From Aurantibacter crassamenti (GTDB lineage Bacteria; Bacteroidota; Bacteroidia; Flavobacteriales; Flavobacteriaceae): a DNA stretch of 64,000 bases. The notes under the pieces are model-generated. The model saw nothing but the letters and a program-made list of their open reading frames with translations. It did no database searches and was not told the origin of the DNA. The position numbers and the translations under genes were made by a program. The stretch's first letter is position 1. Each line of letters begins with the position of its first letter. Below, in pieces: positions 24,813-35,253 of the stretch. The stretch covers positions 1-64,000 of the forward strand of contig NZ_JAFBGM010000002.1 of NCBI RefSeq assembly GCF_016811105.1, in the 5' to 3' direction.

Positions 24813-25670
24813 ATGACCAAAATTAGAATTGCCATTCAAAAATCAGGACGGCTCAATGAAGATTCTTTACAAATATTAAAAGACTGTGGTATCTCAATTG
24901 ATAATGGAAAAGATCAGTTGAAAGCTTCATCAAGAAATTTTCCATTAGAAGTTTTCTATCTAAGAAACGGTGATATTCCTCAGTATTTAAGAGATGGAGT
25001 AGTTGATATTGCAATTATCGGAGAAAATGTACTGATTGAAAAAGGTGACGATATTGAATTTGTTGAGAAACTAGGTTTTTCAAAATGTAAAGTTTCGCTT
25101 GCTGTACCAAAATCTGTAAAGTATAATGCAGTACAAGATTTTGAAGGAAAACGTATTGCTACTAGTTACCCGAATACTGTTCGTAACTATTTAGAGTCAA
25201 AAGGCGTTAAGGCAGATTTGCACATTATAAACGGTTCTGTAGAAATTGCTCCTAATATTGGGCTTGCAGATGCCATTTGCGACATTGTGTCAAGTGGAAG
25301 TACATTGTTTAAGAACAATTTGAAAGAAGTTGAAGTAATGCTTAAAAGTGAAGCAGTACTTGCAGTATCGCCCAAAATATCAGAAGAACGAAAAGCCATC
25401 TTAACAAAGATGCAATTTAGAATTAAGTCGGTTTTGAAGGCACGTCAATCAAAATATGTTTTGATGAATGCCCCAAATGATAAATTAGATGAAATTCTTA
25501 AATTATTACCGGGTATGAGAAGTCCAACTGTTTTACCTTTAGCAGAAGAAGGATGGAGTTCGGTTCACACCGTTATTAATAGTGATACCTTTTGGGAAGT
25601 TATTGATGAATTACGAGTTGCAGGAGCAGAAGGAATATTAGTTTGCCCAATTGAGAAAATGGTGGTGTAA
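24813..25670 (+). CDS. hisG: ATP phosphoribosyltransferase (long form)
   Basis: HisG catalyses the first, feedback-regulated step of histidine synthesis, joining PRPP and ATP. The start chosen is ATG 24813 (MTKIRIAIQKSGRL); the open frame reaches back to a TTG at 24768, but that region is the attenuator's T-run. The 285-aa length is that of the long form, which has a C-terminal ACT-like regulatory domain (PTVLPLAEEGWSSVHTVINS). The PRPP-site segment ADAICDIVSSGSTLFKN is intact. No HisZ is needed for this form. Confidence 0.95.
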   Translation: MTKIRIAIQKSGRLNEDSLQILKDCGISIDNGKDQLKASSRNFPLEVFYLRNGDIPQYLRDGVVDIAIIGENVLIEKGDDIEFVEKLGFSKCKVSLAVPKSVKYNAVQDFEGKRIATSYPNTVRNYLESKGVKADLHIINGSVEIAPNIGLADAICDIVSSGSTLFKNNLKEVEVMLKSEAVLAVSPKISEERKAILTKMQFRIKSVLKARQSKYVLMNAPNDKLDEILKLLPGMRSPTVLPLAEEGWSSVHTVINSDTFWEVIDELRVAGAEGILVCPIEKMVV

Positions 25671-25721
25671 GGCACCGTATTGTTATTTCAAATTAGTGAG
25701 AGCCTAATTGATACAAAGTTT

Positions 25722-27008
25722 ATGAAAAAAATATATAAACCTGAAATAAAGGATTGGAAAGATGTTTTAAGACGTCCTACACAAACGGTATCAGATATTG
25801 AAGGAACTGTTAATGCAGTATTCTCAGAAGTACAAGAAAAGGGTGATAATGCGCTTAGAAAATTTACTGAACAGTTTGATGGTGCTGTTATATCAAATTT
25901 TGAAATATCGGAGAGTGAAATAGCAGAAGCAATTGCTTTAGTGCCTGAAGATTTGAAAGATGCAATTCAATTGGCTAAAACCAATATTTTCACTTTTCAT
26001 AAGGCGCAAAAAACAGAAAAGGTAGAAGTTGAAAATACAAAAGGAGTTCGTTGTTGGCAGGTAAAAAGACCCATACAAAAAGTAGGGTTATATATTCCCG
26101 GTGGAACAGCACCCTTATTTTCAACCATTTTAATGTTAGCAGTACCAGCATCAATTGCAGGTTGCAGAGATGTAGTATTGTGTTCACCTCCAAATAAAGA
26201 AGGAAAAATAAATCCGGTAATACTTTACACAGCTAGTTTATGCGGTGTTTCAAAAATTTATAAAGTTGGTGGTATACAGGCGATTGCTGCAATGACCTTC
26301 GGTACAGAAAGTATTCCGCAAGTATATAAAATATTTGGGCCAGGAAATCAATATGTTACTGTTGCCAAACAAATTGCAACTAAACATGGAGTTGCTATAG
26401 ATATGCCAGCGGGCCCAAGTGAATTGTTAGTTGTGGCAGATGATTCAGCAAATGCCGCATTTGTCGCTTCCGATTTATTGAGTCAAGCAGAACATGGTGT
26501 TGATAGTCAAGTGATTTTAGTTTCAAGATCAGAAGCGATGATTGATGCTGTAGAAACAGAAATTGAAAGCCAGCTAAAAGATTTACCTAGAAAAGAAATT
26601 GCTGAGAAAGCAATTGCAAATAGTAAATTGATATACATTGACAATGATCAAACTGCTATCGATTTTATAAATGCATATGGTCCTGAGCATTATATTATTT
26701 GTGTGAAAAATGAGAAATTATACATTGATAATATTTTGAATGCTGGTTCTGTATTTATTGGTAACTACACACCAGAAAGTGCAGGTGATTATGCATCAGG
26801 CACCAATCATACGTTGCCTACTAATGGTTACGCAAAACAATACAGTGGTGTAAACCTTGATAGTTTTACGAAAAGTATGACCTTTCAAAAAATAAGTAAA
26901 GAAGGAATTAAAAATATCGGAAATGCTATTGAATTAATGGCCGAGGCAGAAGGCTTACAGGCACATAAAAATGCAGTGACATTACGTCTCAACAGTTTAA
27001 AAGAATGA
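25722..27008 (+). CDS. hisD: Histidinol dehydrogenase
   Basis: HisD oxidises histidinol to histidine in two NAD-dependent steps and needs zinc. The preferred start is ATG 25722 (MKKIYKPEIKDW), giving 428 aa, the usual size. The frame extends upstream to a TTG, but that stretch is spacer after hisG. Family segments are KVGLYIPGGTAPLFST, IFGPGNQYVTVAKQ, IDMPAGPSELLV, LSQAEHGVDSQVILVS (zinc and catalytic His/Glu) and GDYASGTNHTLPT. The stop overlaps the hisC ATG by 4 bases. Confidence 0.95.
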   Translation: MKKIYKPEIKDWKDVLRRPTQTVSDIEGTVNAVFSEVQEKGDNALRKFTEQFDGAVISNFEISESEIAEAIALVPEDLKDAIQLAKTNIFTFHKAQKTEKVEVENTKGVRCWQVKRPIQKVGLYIPGGTAPLFSTILMLAVPASIAGCRDVVLCSPPNKEGKINPVILYTASLCGVSKIYKVGGIQAIAAMTFGTESIPQVYKIFGPGNQYVTVAKQIATKHGVAIDMPAGPSELLVVADDSANAAFVASDLLSQAEHGVDSQVILVSRSEAMIDAVETEIESQLKDLPRKEIAEKAIANSKLIYIDNDQTAIDFINAYGPEHYIICVKNEKLYIDNILNAGSVFIGNYTPESAGDYASGTNHTLPTNGYAKQYSGVNLDSFTKSMTFQKISKEGIKNIGNAIELMAEAEGLQAHKNAVTLRLNSLKE

Positions 27009-28060
27009 ATTTCAAATTAGAAAATATAATTCGCGAGAATGTGAAAGACTTAAGTCCGTATTCTTCAGCACGAGATGAATACGTTTCTGATGGCTCTGCT
27101 ATGGTTTTTTTAGATGCCAATGAAAATCCGTATGACAATGGAGTGAATCGGTATCCGGATCCGCAACAACGGAATTTAAAATTTATTCTTGCAAAACAGA
27201 AAAATATAAAAGCGGCTAATATACTTTTGGGTAATGGTAGTGATGAAGTATTAGATTTATTATTTAGAGCTTTTTGCGAACCTAAAATTGATAATGTAAT
27301 TACCTTACCACCGACTTATGGAATGTATAAAGTTTTATCAGGAATTAATACCATTGAAAATCGTGAAGTATTATTAACAGAAGATTTTCAACCCAATGTT
27401 GAAGCGATTTTATCAAAAGTTGATGCGCAGACAAAAATGATTTTTATCTGTTCACCAAATAATCCAACAGGTAATAGTTTTAGCGAAAATTCAATTTTAG
27501 AATTGCTGCAAAAATTTAATGGTTTGCTGGTTATCGATGAGGCTTATATTGATTTTTCATCAAATGAAAGTTGGGTAACTAAACTAAAAGAATATCCTAA
27601 TTTGGTTATAACACAAACCTTATCAAAAGCATTTGGTATGGCTGGTATTCGATTGGGAATTTGTATTGCATCCGAAGAAATTATTGCAGTATTAAATAAA
27701 ATTAAGCCGCCCTATAATGTCAATGAATTAACACAAACACATGCATTAAAGAGGGTTTCAGACGAATATCGTATCAGTTCTGAAATAAATGAAATATTGA
27801 ATCAGAAAAAGATTCTTATAAAAATGCTTCCAAATATTCCATTCATTACTAAAGTGTATCCTTCTGATGCCAACTTTTTATTGGTAAAAGTTGATGATGC
27901 TGACAAGCGATATAGTCAATTACTTAAAAGAGGGGTAGTGGTAAGAAATAGAAACAATCAACCTTTATGTGAAAATACGTTACGATTTACAATTGGTAGC
28001 ATTGAAGAAAATATAAAACTTGTAAAAGCCTTAAATAATATTGGTGATGAGCAAATCTAA
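27005..28060 (+). CDS. hisC: Histidinol-phosphate aminotransferase
   Basis: HisC is a PLP-dependent class I/II aminotransferase that converts imidazole-acetol phosphate to histidinol phosphate. It has the pattern [22 protein letters not shown], the [10 protein letters not shown] loop and the PLP lysine in [16 protein letters not shown]. At 351 aa it is a complete enzyme. It overlaps hisD by 4 bases (ATGA) and its end overlaps the start of hisB. Confidence 0.95.
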   Translation: MNFKLENIIRENVKDLSPYSSARDEYVSDGSAMVFLDANENPYDNGVNRYPDPQQRNLKFILAKQKNIKAANILLGNGSDEVLDLLFRAFCEPKIDNVITLPPTYGMYKVLSGINTIENREVLLTEDFQPNVEAILSKVDAQTKMIFICSPNNPTGNSFSENSILELLQKFNGLLVIDEAYIDFSSNESWVTKLKEYPNLVITQTLSKAFGMAGIRLGICIASEEIIAVLNKIKPPYNVNELTQTHALKRVSDEYRISSEINEILNQKKILIKMLPNIPFITKVYPSDANFLLVKVDDADKRYSQLLKRGVVVRNRNNQPLCENTLRFTIGSIEENIKLVKALNNIGDEQI

Positions 28061-29210
28061 TGAGCAATTAAATAGCGGTAAAAGGGTATTATTTATTGAC
28101 CGTGATGGTACCATGATTAAGGAAACCGTTGATGAGCAAATTGATGCATTTGAAAAAATGATCTTTTATCCTAAGGCATTTACATTTTTAGGAAAAATAG
28201 CAAAAGAGCTAGATTACGAATTGGTAATGATTACCAATCAAGATGGACTTGGTACTGATGTTTTTCCGGAAGATACATTTTGGCCAGTTCATAATTTTAT
28301 TATGAAGTCATTTGAAAATGAAGGAGTAGTTTTTGATAAAGTATTTTTAGATAGAACTTTTCCGCATGAGAATGCAAATACTAGAAAACCCGGTACTGGT
28401 TTATTAACTGAATATTTTTCAGAAGATTATGATTTAGCAAATTCGTTTGTGATTGGTGATCGATTAACAGATATGGAACTGGCTAAAAACCTAGGCGCTA
28501 AAGGAATTTACATCAATGATGAAACAAATCTAGGTACCGGAGAAATTACAGTAAAGCGCGATGACCTTAATCAACACATAGCTATTGAAAGTAATGATTG
28601 GGAAAAAATATATGAGTTTTTAAAGTTGAATGATCGAAGCGCAGAAACGCATCGAAAAACCAATGAAACTGATATTCTAATCAAATTGAATCTTGATGGA
28701 ACTGGTAAAAGTAAAATCGACACTGGTCTCGCTTTCTTTGATCACATGTTAGATCAATTGGCTAGACACGGTCAAATGGACATAGAGATTAAAGTAGATG
28801 GTGATCTTGAAGTTGATGAACACCATACTATTGAAGATACGGCAATTGCGCTGGGCGAAGTATTTAATACAGCTCTGGGCAATAAACTTGGCATAGAACG
28901 CTATGGTTTTTGTTTACCTATGGATGATTGTCTCGCTCAGGTTGCCATCGATTTTGGTGGTAGAAATTGGCTCGTGTGGGATGCTGATTTTAAACGCGAA
29001 AAAGTGGGTGATATGCCAACTGAAATGTTTTATCATTTTTTTAAATCATTTACAGATGGTGCAAAGGCGAATCTTAATGTGAAGGCTGAAGGCACCAATG
29101 AGCATCATAAAATAGAGGCAATTTTTAAAGCATTTGCCAAAGCCATTAAAATGGCAGTAAAAAGAGATGTAGAAAAAATGGTTTTACCAAGTACAAAGGG
29201 AGTTCTTTAA
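28047..29210 (+). CDS. hisB: Bifunctional HisB (histidinol-phosphatase / IGP dehydratase)
   Basis: The N-terminal half (about residues 1-165) is a HAD-type phosphatase with [11 protein letters not shown] (DxDGT) and [10 protein letters not shown]. The C-terminal half is imidazoleglycerol-phosphate dehydratase with [34 protein letters not shown] and [18 protein letters not shown]; the histidine clusters bind manganese. The fused order is as in enterobacteria and Bacteroidota. Start is taken as ATG 28047 (MSKSNEQ), overlapping the hisC end by 14 bases; the longer frame uses TTG. hisH follows after one base. Confidence 0.95.
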   Translation: MSKSNEQLNSGKRVLFIDRDGTMIKETVDEQIDAFEKMIFYPKAFTFLGKIAKELDYELVMITNQDGLGTDVFPEDTFWPVHNFIMKSFENEGVVFDKVFLDRTFPHENANTRKPGTGLLTEYFSEDYDLANSFVIGDRLTDMELAKNLGAKGIYINDETNLGTGEITVKRDDLNQHIAIESNDWEKIYEFLKLNDRSAETHRKTNETDILIKLNLDGTGKSKIDTGLAFFDHMLDQLARHGQMDIEIKVDGDLEVDEHHTIEDTAIALGEVFNTALGNKLGIERYGFCLPMDDCLAQVAIDFGGRNWLVWDADFKREKVGDMPTEMFYHFFKSFTDGAKANLNVKAEGTNEHHKIEAIFKAFAKAIKMAVKRDVEKMVLPSTKGVL

Positions 29211-29211
29211 A

Positions 29212-29793
29212 ATGAAGATAGTTATAATCAATTACGGTGCAGGCAACATTCAAAGTATCAAATTTGCAATACAACGCTTAGGGTATGAGGCTGTTTTAAG
29301 CAATGACATAAATGAAATTAAAACCGCTGACAAGGTGATATTTCCTGGAGTAGGTGAGGCCAGTAGTGCCATGTCTAAATTGTTAGAAAGTGGTTTGCAC
29401 GATAGTATTGCTGATTTAAAACAACCTGTTTTGGGTATTTGTTTAGGTATGCAGTTAATGTGTAATTCTACAGAAGAAGGTGACACTAAAGGTTTAGGTA
29501 TTTTTGATGTGGATGTGGTCAAATTTTCGAACAAAGTAAAAGTGCCGCAAATAGGATGGAATCAAATCAACAACTTGAATTCAGGCTTATTTAAGGGTGT
29601 ATCTAATAAAGCACATATTTATTTAGTGCACAGTTTTTATGCGCCACTTTGTGATGAAACTATTGCTGAAACTGATTATGAATTAACATATAGTGCGGCT
29701 TTGCAAAAAGATAATTTTTACGGCACACAATTTCACCCAGAGAAAAGCAGTACTGTGGGCGAAAAAATATTGCGAAATTTTTTAGAAATCTAA
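29212..29793 (+). CDS. hisH: Imidazole glycerol phosphate synthase, glutaminase subunit
   Basis: HisH is a class I glutamine amidotransferase that supplies ammonia to HisF. The nucleophile is the cysteine in LGICLGMQLM (about residue 77), and the His-Glu of the triad is in FHPEKS near residue 180. The oxyanion-type motif FPGVGEASSAM is present. The 193-aa length is normal. The gene lies between hisB and hisA with short spacers, in the his operon. Confidence 0.96.
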   Translation: MKIVIINYGAGNIQSIKFAIQRLGYEAVLSNDINEIKTADKVIFPGVGEASSAMSKLLESGLHDSIADLKQPVLGICLGMQLMCNSTEEGDTKGLGIFDVDVVKFSNKVKVPQIGWNQINNLNSGLFKGVSNKAHIYLVHSFYAPLCDETIAETDYELTYSAALQKDNFYGTQFHPEKSSTVGEKILRNFLEI

Positions 29794-29803
29794 TCGAATA
29801 TAA

Positions 29804-30538
29804 ATGAGAATTATACCCGCAATAGATATTATAGATGGTCAATGTGTGCGACTTTCAAAGGGCGATTATAACACGAAGAAAATATATAATGAGAATCCGT
29901 TAGAGGTAGCTAAAGAGTTTGAAGCTGCTGGTATTCAATATTTACATTTGGTTGATTTAGATGGTGCTAAATCGAAGCATATTGTTAACCATAAAGTTCT
30001 AGAGCAAATAGCATCAAAGACAGCATTGAAAATTGATTTTGGTGGTGGTTTAAAAACTGATGACGATTTGAGAATTGCTTTTGAATCAGGTGCTAGTCAA
30101 ATAACCGGAGGTAGTATTGCCGTAAAAGACCAAGAAACATTTACATCGTGGATAGAAAAATACGGAGCTGATAAAATTATTTTAGGTGCTGATGCCATGG
30201 ATGAAAAAGTAGCTGTATCCGGTTGGCAAGAAGAATCAAAAGAAGAATTAATTCCGTTTATACAATCGTACCAAGAAAAAGGAATTGAATATATTATTTG
30301 TACCGATATTAGTAAAGACGGAATGTTAGAAGGTCCATCTTTTGATTTATATAAAAAAATTATTCAGTCAGTTGAAGGTTCAAAAAAAATAAAACTTATT
30401 GCATCTGGTGGTATTTCAACCTTTGATGAATTACCAAGACTTGCCGAGATAGGTTGTGAAGGAACAATTATTGGTAAGGCGATTTATGAAAATAGAATCA
30501 GCTTAAAACAATTAGAGAACTATATTTTGTCATTATGA
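29804..30538 (+). CDS. hisA: Phosphoribosyl-formimino-AICAR-phosphate isomerase
   Basis: HisA is a TIM barrel that isomerises ProFAR to PRFAR. The first catalytic aspartate is in [19 protein letters not shown], and the second in [12 protein letters not shown]; the phosphate sites are FGGGLKT and [11 protein letters not shown]. The protein is 244 aa, complete. A DinB-like gene overlaps its stop by 4 bases (ATGA), so the his operon is interrupted but still coupled. Confidence 0.95.
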   Translation: MRIIPAIDIIDGQCVRLSKGDYNTKKIYNENPLEVAKEFEAAGIQYLHLVDLDGAKSKHIVNHKVLEQIASKTALKIDFGGGLKTDDDLRIAFESGASQITGGSIAVKDQETFTSWIEKYGADKIILGADAMDEKVAVSGWQEESKEELIPFIQSYQEKGIEYIICTDISKDGMLEGPSFDLYKKIIQSVEGSKKIKLIASGGISTFDELPRLAEIGCEGTIIGKAIYENRISLKQLENYILSL

Positions 30539-31050
30539 GTATGGAAGAAAGAATAGTTCAAGAATTGGTAAACAATTCGTTATACCGATTAGACGAGAGT
30601 ACTCGTATGATTCAGAAAAGTCTTAAAGAAGTTTCAGAAGACGAAGTATGGCAAAAACCCAATGAATCTTTAAATAGTATTGCTAACTTGATTTTACATT
30701 TATGTGGAAACATTTCGCAATATATAACATCATCGCTTGGTGAAACAGAAGATATTCGAATACGTGATTTAGAATTTTCTGCAAGTAACAGTATGACAAA
30801 AGAGGAGTTGCTGAACAAACTTGAAGATACTTTGGACATTGCCAAGCGAGTTATTTTTGATGCTAAAATTGAACAACTTCTTAAAGTAAGAGCTGTTCAA
30901 GGGTTTTCATTTTCCGGAGTTGGCGTAATTATACATGCGGTAGAACATTACTCATATCATACAGGACAAATCGCCTTTTGGGTAAAACAACTTAAGAATA
31001 AAGATTTAGGCTTTTACGAAGGAACAGATTTAAATATAATCAATACATAA
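30535..31050 (+). CDS. DinB-like protein inside the his operon
   Basis: This 171-aa protein belongs to the DinB/DUF1572-like four-helix group. Putative metal ligands are in [15 protein letters not shown] (about residue 51) and [16 protein letters not shown] (about 130-145). No enzymatic role can be assigned. The ATG overlaps the hisA stop and hisF starts 4 bases after its stop, so it is translated as part of the histidine operon. It is not homologous to a his enzyme; it may be a thiol transferase or a chance insertion that became fixed. It is unlike the DinB protein at 3991. Confidence 0.82.
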   Translation: MSMEERIVQELVNNSLYRLDESTRMIQKSLKEVSEDEVWQKPNESLNSIANLILHLCGNISQYITSSLGETEDIRIRDLEFSASNSMTKEELLNKLEDTLDIAKRVIFDAKIEQLLKVRAVQGFSFSGVGVIIHAVEHYSYHTGQIAFWVKQLKNKDLGFYEGTDLNIINT

Positions 31051-31054
31051 AATA

Positions 31055-31810
31055 GTGCTTGCAAAAAGAATAATTCCTTGTTTAGATATCAAAGATGGCC
31101 GTACCGTAAAAGGTGTCAATTTTGTTGACTTACGTGATGCAGGTGATCCCGTTGAGTTAGCTGAAATTTATAGTAGAGAAGGCGCCGATGAGCTAGTGTT
31201 TCTTGATATTTCAGCAACCGAACAGAAACGAAAAACCTTAGCTGATTTAGTTTATCGTGTGGCAGAAAAAGTAAATATTCCGTTTACAGTTGGTGGCGGT
31301 ATTTCTTCAGTAGAAGATGTTGACATTTTGTTACAAAACGGTGCCGATAAAGTTTCAGTGAATTCATCAGCTGTTAAAAATCCACAATTGATAAATGACT
31401 TGTCTGCTAAATTTGGTTCGCAATGCATTGTAGTTGCAATAGATGCCAAACAAATTGATGGCAAGTGGATTGTTCACTTGGTAGGCGGTAAAGTGCCAAC
31501 AGAATTAGATTTATTTGAATGGGCAAAAGAAGTAGAAGAACGCGGAGCTGGTGAAATATTATTCACCTCAATGGATCATGATGGCACCAAAGACGGTTTC
31601 GCAAATGAAGCTTTGGCTAGATTATCTGTAGAACTAAATATTCCTATTATAGCTTCAGGAGGCGCAGGAAACGTACAGCATTTTAAGGATACATTCATCA
31701 ATGGAAAATCAGATGCAGCTTTAGCAGCAAGTGTTTTTCATTTTAAAGAAATAGCAATCAAAGATTTGAAAGAGAATTTACAGGAGAATGGAATTCCTGT
31801 GCGATTATAA
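31055..31810 (+). CDS. hisF: Imidazole glycerol phosphate synthase, cyclase subunit
   Basis: HisF forms the imidazole ring and AICAR from PRFAR and ammonia. The TIM-barrel catalytic aspartates are in [16 protein letters not shown] (about residue 11) and [13 protein letters not shown] (about 130). The phosphate sites GGGISS and ASGGAGN are intact. The start codon is GTG (31055-31057). The length of 251 aa is standard. The two subunits hisH and hisF are separated by hisA and the DinB-like gene. Confidence 0.96.
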   Translation: MLAKRIIPCLDIKDGRTVKGVNFVDLRDAGDPVELAEIYSREGADELVFLDISATEQKRKTLADLVYRVAEKVNIPFTVGGGISSVEDVDILLQNGADKVSVNSSAVKNPQLINDLSAKFGSQCIVVAIDAKQIDGKWIVHLVGGKVPTELDLFEWAKEVEERGAGEILFTSMDHDGTKDGFANEALARLSVELNIPIIASGGAGNVQHFKDTFINGKSDAALAASVFHFKEIAIKDLKENLQENGIPVRL

Positions 31811-31826
31811 ATTAGGTACCAAAAAA

Positions 31827-32426
31827 ATGGAAATAGATTTTACTAAAAATACAGACGGACTCATACCAGCAATTATACAAGATGCCACAACAAAGAATGT
31901 TTTGATGTTGGGTTATATGAATGCAGAAGCGTTTGAAAAAACACAAGAAACAAAAAAGGTTACATTTTATAGTAGATCCAAAAAACGCCTATGGACAAAA
32001 GGGGAGGAGAGTGGTAATTTCCTAAATCTAGTTACTATAAAAAATGACTGTGATAATGATACGCTTTTAATTTCTGTTAACCCCGTTGGTCCTACTTGTC
32101 ATACAGGTTCAGATACCTGTTGGAATGAAGAAAACTCATCAAACTTCGGATTCTTTTCACACTTAGAAAATGTAATTGAACAACGTAGAACTAGTTCTGA
32201 TGGTAGTACATCTTATGTTGCTTCATTATTTGAAAAAGGTATTAATAAAATAGCGCAAAAAGTAGGCGAAGAAGCTGTAGAAACTGTTATTGAAGCAATG
32301 GATTCTAATGATGATCTCTTTTTATATGAAAGCGCAGATTTGTTATTTCATTACTTAATGCTACTTCAAGCAAAAGGCTTTACCTTAAAAGATATTGAAG
32401 CTGAACTACAAAAAAGGCAGAAATAG
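31827..32426 (+). CDS. hisIE: Bifunctional HisIE (PRAMP cyclohydrolase / PRATP pyrophosphatase)
   Basis: The N-terminal HisI half has GYMNAEAFEKT, FYSRSKKRLWTKGEESGN and the CHTGSDTCW zinc-binding segment. The C-terminal HisE half has SLFEKGINKIAQKVGEEAVETVIEA. The product carries out steps 2 and 3 of histidine synthesis. The start is ATG 31827 (MEIDFTKNTDGL), 16 bases after hisF, giving 199 aa; the open frame runs back into hisF. This is the last gene of the operon. Confidence 0.95.
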   Translation: MEIDFTKNTDGLIPAIIQDATTKNVLMLGYMNAEAFEKTQETKKVTFYSRSKKRLWTKGEESGNFLNLVTIKNDCDNDTLLISVNPVGPTCHTGSDTCWNEENSSNFGFFSHLENVIEQRRTSSDGSTSYVASLFEKGINKIAQKVGEEAVETVIEAMDSNDDLFLYESADLLFHYLMLLQAKGFTLKDIEAELQKRQK

Positions 32427-32531
32427 AAATCACCTATTTATTTGAGTTTAATATTTGTTTGTAGTTGTAGAAATTATGAACTTAATAACGCTTTGAATAA
32501 TGTATAGAAATTGACCAAACCAAAAACCTAA

Positions 32532-34469
32532 ATGAGAGCGCTACTATTTTTTTTCATTCTTTTTATCAGTATTCAAAATACATCTGCACAAGAATATCGT
32601 AATCTTTTAAGTAGAAATTATTCTTATGACACCATTCAAAAGCATATTGTAAAAGATCAGTCTTGGGTGCCGTATCCTGATTATAAAGAAAGAGAAAAAT
32701 GGCAAAAGATTCCGCAAAACCTTAGAGAAGCCTATATAAAAGAAGGTGAAGATTATTTAGAGTATGATTGGAAATATATTCCCGTTTCTCACTATTTAGA
32801 ATATACAAAAAGTGGTAGCCGTACCATTATGGAGAAACCCTATCGTGAAAACCTAAAGGCATTTGAAACATTAGTGCTTGCAGAACTTATGGAGGGCAAA
32901 GGCCGATTTTTAAAGAATATTATTAACGGAATATTCTATTATAGCGAACAGACCTATTGGGGCAATTCTGCGCATTTAGGCCTACAACGTGTGGGTGCAG
33001 GAATACCTGATGTATTAGAACCTACCATTGATTTAGGGGTAGGTAAAGTTGCTGCAAATTTAGCATGGACACATCATTTTCTAGAAGATGAAATTAACGA
33101 AGTCAACCCCTTAATTTTAAAAAGATTGCGATTAGAAATTTATGAAAAGGTGTTAAAGCCGTATTATACTCGAAGTGATTTTGGGTGGATGGGCTATACC
33201 AATGAATCGGTAAACAATTGGAATCCTTGGTGCAATTACAATGCACTAAACTGCATAATGCTTATGGAAAAAGATTCTATAACACGAGGCGTAAATGTTC
33301 AAAAGAGTATGCTTTCTGTTGACGAGTTTCTAAATTATTATAAAGATGATGGTGGTTGTGAAGAAGGACCTTCTTATTGGAGTCATGCTGGGGGAAAGTT
33401 ATTTGATTACCTAGAACTTCTCTATAATGGTAGCAATGGAAAAATTGATATTTATAATGAAGAGTTAGTAAAAAATATTGGCTCTTATATTTATAAGGCC
33501 TATATCAATGATGAATATTTTGTGAATTTTGCGGATGCTTCCGCCAAATTAAAATCTAGACCAGGTACAATTTATCGTTACGGTAAGCGAATGAATGATA
33601 CGCTAATGAGTGGCTTCGGTGCTTTTTTAGCGAACAAGCAAGATTTTGGTGCAACTCCTTTTAAAGGAAAAATAGAACTAGCACTAGACAATTTGTTCAA
33701 CGTAAATGAAATTAAAAATGCCATCGCCACAGAACCTCTGATAAAAGATTTCTATTTAAAAGATACAGAAGTAATGGGCGCTCGTGATTTTAAAGGCAAC
33801 AACAACGGTTTTTATTTTGCGGCAAAAGGTGGGCATAATCGCGAAAGCCATAATCACAATGACGTTGGTAGTTTTATTTTATATTACAATGGCGAGCCAG
33901 CACTAATTGATGTTGGCGTAGATACCTATACCGCAAAAACATTTAGTAAGGATCGATATTCAATCTGGACAATGCAATCAGGTTTTCATAACCTACCAAC
34001 AATTAATGGTGTCGATCAAAAAGATGGATTAGAATTTAAATCGAAAAACGTTACCTATAAAACAGAATCTGACAACGTATATTATTCGGTTGATATTTCT
34101 GGAGCATACCCCAAAGAGGCCAAGGTAGACAAGTGGCAACGAAGTTATACGCTATATCGTAATGATAAATTTGAAATTGCTGATTCATATTCACTTTCAG
34201 AGAATTTAGGAAACACACAACTCAATTTTATTGCAGCACTAAAACCTAAAATTACAAAACCCGGTCTTTTATATTTAGGTCAACGAAAAGAAGGTTTGAC
34301 ATTACAATACGATCCTAAAATTTTGAAACCAACTATTGAAACAATTACTATTGAAACGGCTTCAAGATTGTATCCGATTTGGGGGGAACAAATCTATCGA
34401 ATACGATTTAAAGTGCTGAGTACGGAAACTGTTCAAGAATTGAAAATTGGTGTGCATCCTGTCAAGTAA
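32532..34469 (+). CDS. Heparinase II/III-like exported protein (putative polysaccharide lyase)
   Basis: A signal peptide (MRALLFFFILFISIQNTSAQ) is followed by an alpha/alpha-toroid. It has the landmarks NNWNPWCNYNAL and GGCEEGPSYW near the expected catalytic region. A C-terminal beta-sandwich starts about residue 400 with the heparinase II/III motif HNRESHNHNDVGSF. At 645 aa it fits uronic-acid-cleaving lyases. No SusC/SusD pair, sulfatase or other glycan genes lie beside it, so the substrate cannot be inferred from context. No clear T9SS C-terminal domain is visible. Confidence 0.82.
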   Translation: MRALLFFFILFISIQNTSAQEYRNLLSRNYSYDTIQKHIVKDQSWVPYPDYKEREKWQKIPQNLREAYIKEGEDYLEYDWKYIPVSHYLEYTKSGSRTIMEKPYRENLKAFETLVLAELMEGKGRFLKNIINGIFYYSEQTYWGNSAHLGLQRVGAGIPDVLEPTIDLGVGKVAANLAWTHHFLEDEINEVNPLILKRLRLEIYEKVLKPYYTRSDFGWMGYTNESVNNWNPWCNYNALNCIMLMEKDSITRGVNVQKSMLSVDEFLNYYKDDGGCEEGPSYWSHAGGKLFDYLELLYNGSNGKIDIYNEELVKNIGSYIYKAYINDEYFVNFADASAKLKSRPGTIYRYGKRMNDTLMSGFGAFLANKQDFGATPFKGKIELALDNLFNVNEIKNAIATEPLIKDFYLKDTEVMGARDFKGNNNGFYFAAKGGHNRESHNHNDVGSFILYYNGEPALIDVGVDTYTAKTFSKDRYSIWTMQSGFHNLPTINGVDQKDGLEFKSKNVTYKTESDNVYYSVDISGAYPKEAKVDKWQRSYTLYRNDKFEIADSYSLSENLGNTQLNFIAALKPKITKPGLLYLGQRKEGLTLQYDPKILKPTIETITIETASRLYPIWGEQIYRIRFKVLSTETVQELKIGVHPVK

Positions 34470-34496
34470 TAGGGAAGTCTACTAATTTTAATCACA

Positions 34497-35219
34497 TCAA
34501 TTTCTATTATTAATTTCAGAAGCACCAGATAATTTTTTGTGCGTAATAGCTGCAGCACCTTTAAAATTTAATTCACTAGCACCAGAGGCATCAATATCAA
34601 TTGTTTCACTTATAGAAAGATAGGCGTCACTTGCACCAGACATATCTATATTTAAACGTTCAACTTCAAGATCATAATCTCTAAGATCACTACTGCCTGA
34701 TAAATCTGCATGAAGTGAACCAACATGGCCATATATATTTGCAGTTGATGCGCCATTCAAATCTATTATTAATCGATTCGCATCAACTTCTCCTAAAAAA
34801 TCAGATGCACCTGAAAGTTCAATTTTACCATTTTCAACATTCCACATATTCTCTAAAGTAAGTCGTGATGCACCTTCCATATCAAATTCATCTACATTCT
34901 TGGTGGTGATATATGCATTTAAAGTAGCATTACCTCGAACATGAGTTAACTTCTTCATACGTATTATCAAACTATTGCCGTCTCGTTTTACAATAATTCG
35001 ATTGTGAATATTATCATTAGCCTCTATTCGAACACTTTCTTCTGTTTCAGAAAAAGTTACATAGGTATTAAAGGCATTCGATACTTTAACTCTAGAATAA
35101 TCAGGAATTGAATATTCCAAAGAGGTTACTTCTCCTGAAGCACGTATACTTTCGTGATCGCAAGAATTTAAAAATAAGAGCGCTAAAATGAACCCGAAAA
35201 ATAGTGTTACTTTTTTCAT
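34497..35219 (-). CDS. GIN-domain (DUF2807) lipoprotein
   Basis: A lipoprotein signal (FFGFILALLFLNSC, Cys at about residue 20) precedes a repetitive beta-helix of the head GIN domain type, DUF2807. Recurring motifs such as ELSGASDFLGEVDANRL, DLNGAST, DLSGSSDLR and DASGASELNFKGAA mark the solenoid rungs. Such proteins are predicted cell-surface adhesin-like lipoproteins. It is the last gene of the sigma/anti-sigma locus on the minus strand, so it may share its control. Ligand unknown. Confidence 0.85.
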   Translation of the reverse strand: MKKVTLFFGFILALLFLNSCDHESIRASGEVTSLEYSIPDYSRVKVSNAFNTYVTFSETEESVRIEANDNIHNRIIVKRDGNSLIIRMKKLTHVRGNATLNAYITTKNVDEFDMEGASRLTLENMWNVENGKIELSGASDFLGEVDANRLIIDLNGASTANIYGHVGSLHADLSGSSDLRDYDLEVERLNIDMSGASDAYLSISETIDIDASGASELNFKGAAAITHKKLSGASEINNRN

Positions 35220-35253
35220 GATGTTTGTTTTTATTAAGATTGATGATTTACTA

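Noticed and set aside
32532-34469. T9SS C-terminal sorting domain on the heparinase-like protein
   Set aside because: The last 60 residues do not show the usual glycine-rich strand pattern ending in KxxxK-type sequence, so secretion by T9SS is not claimed.
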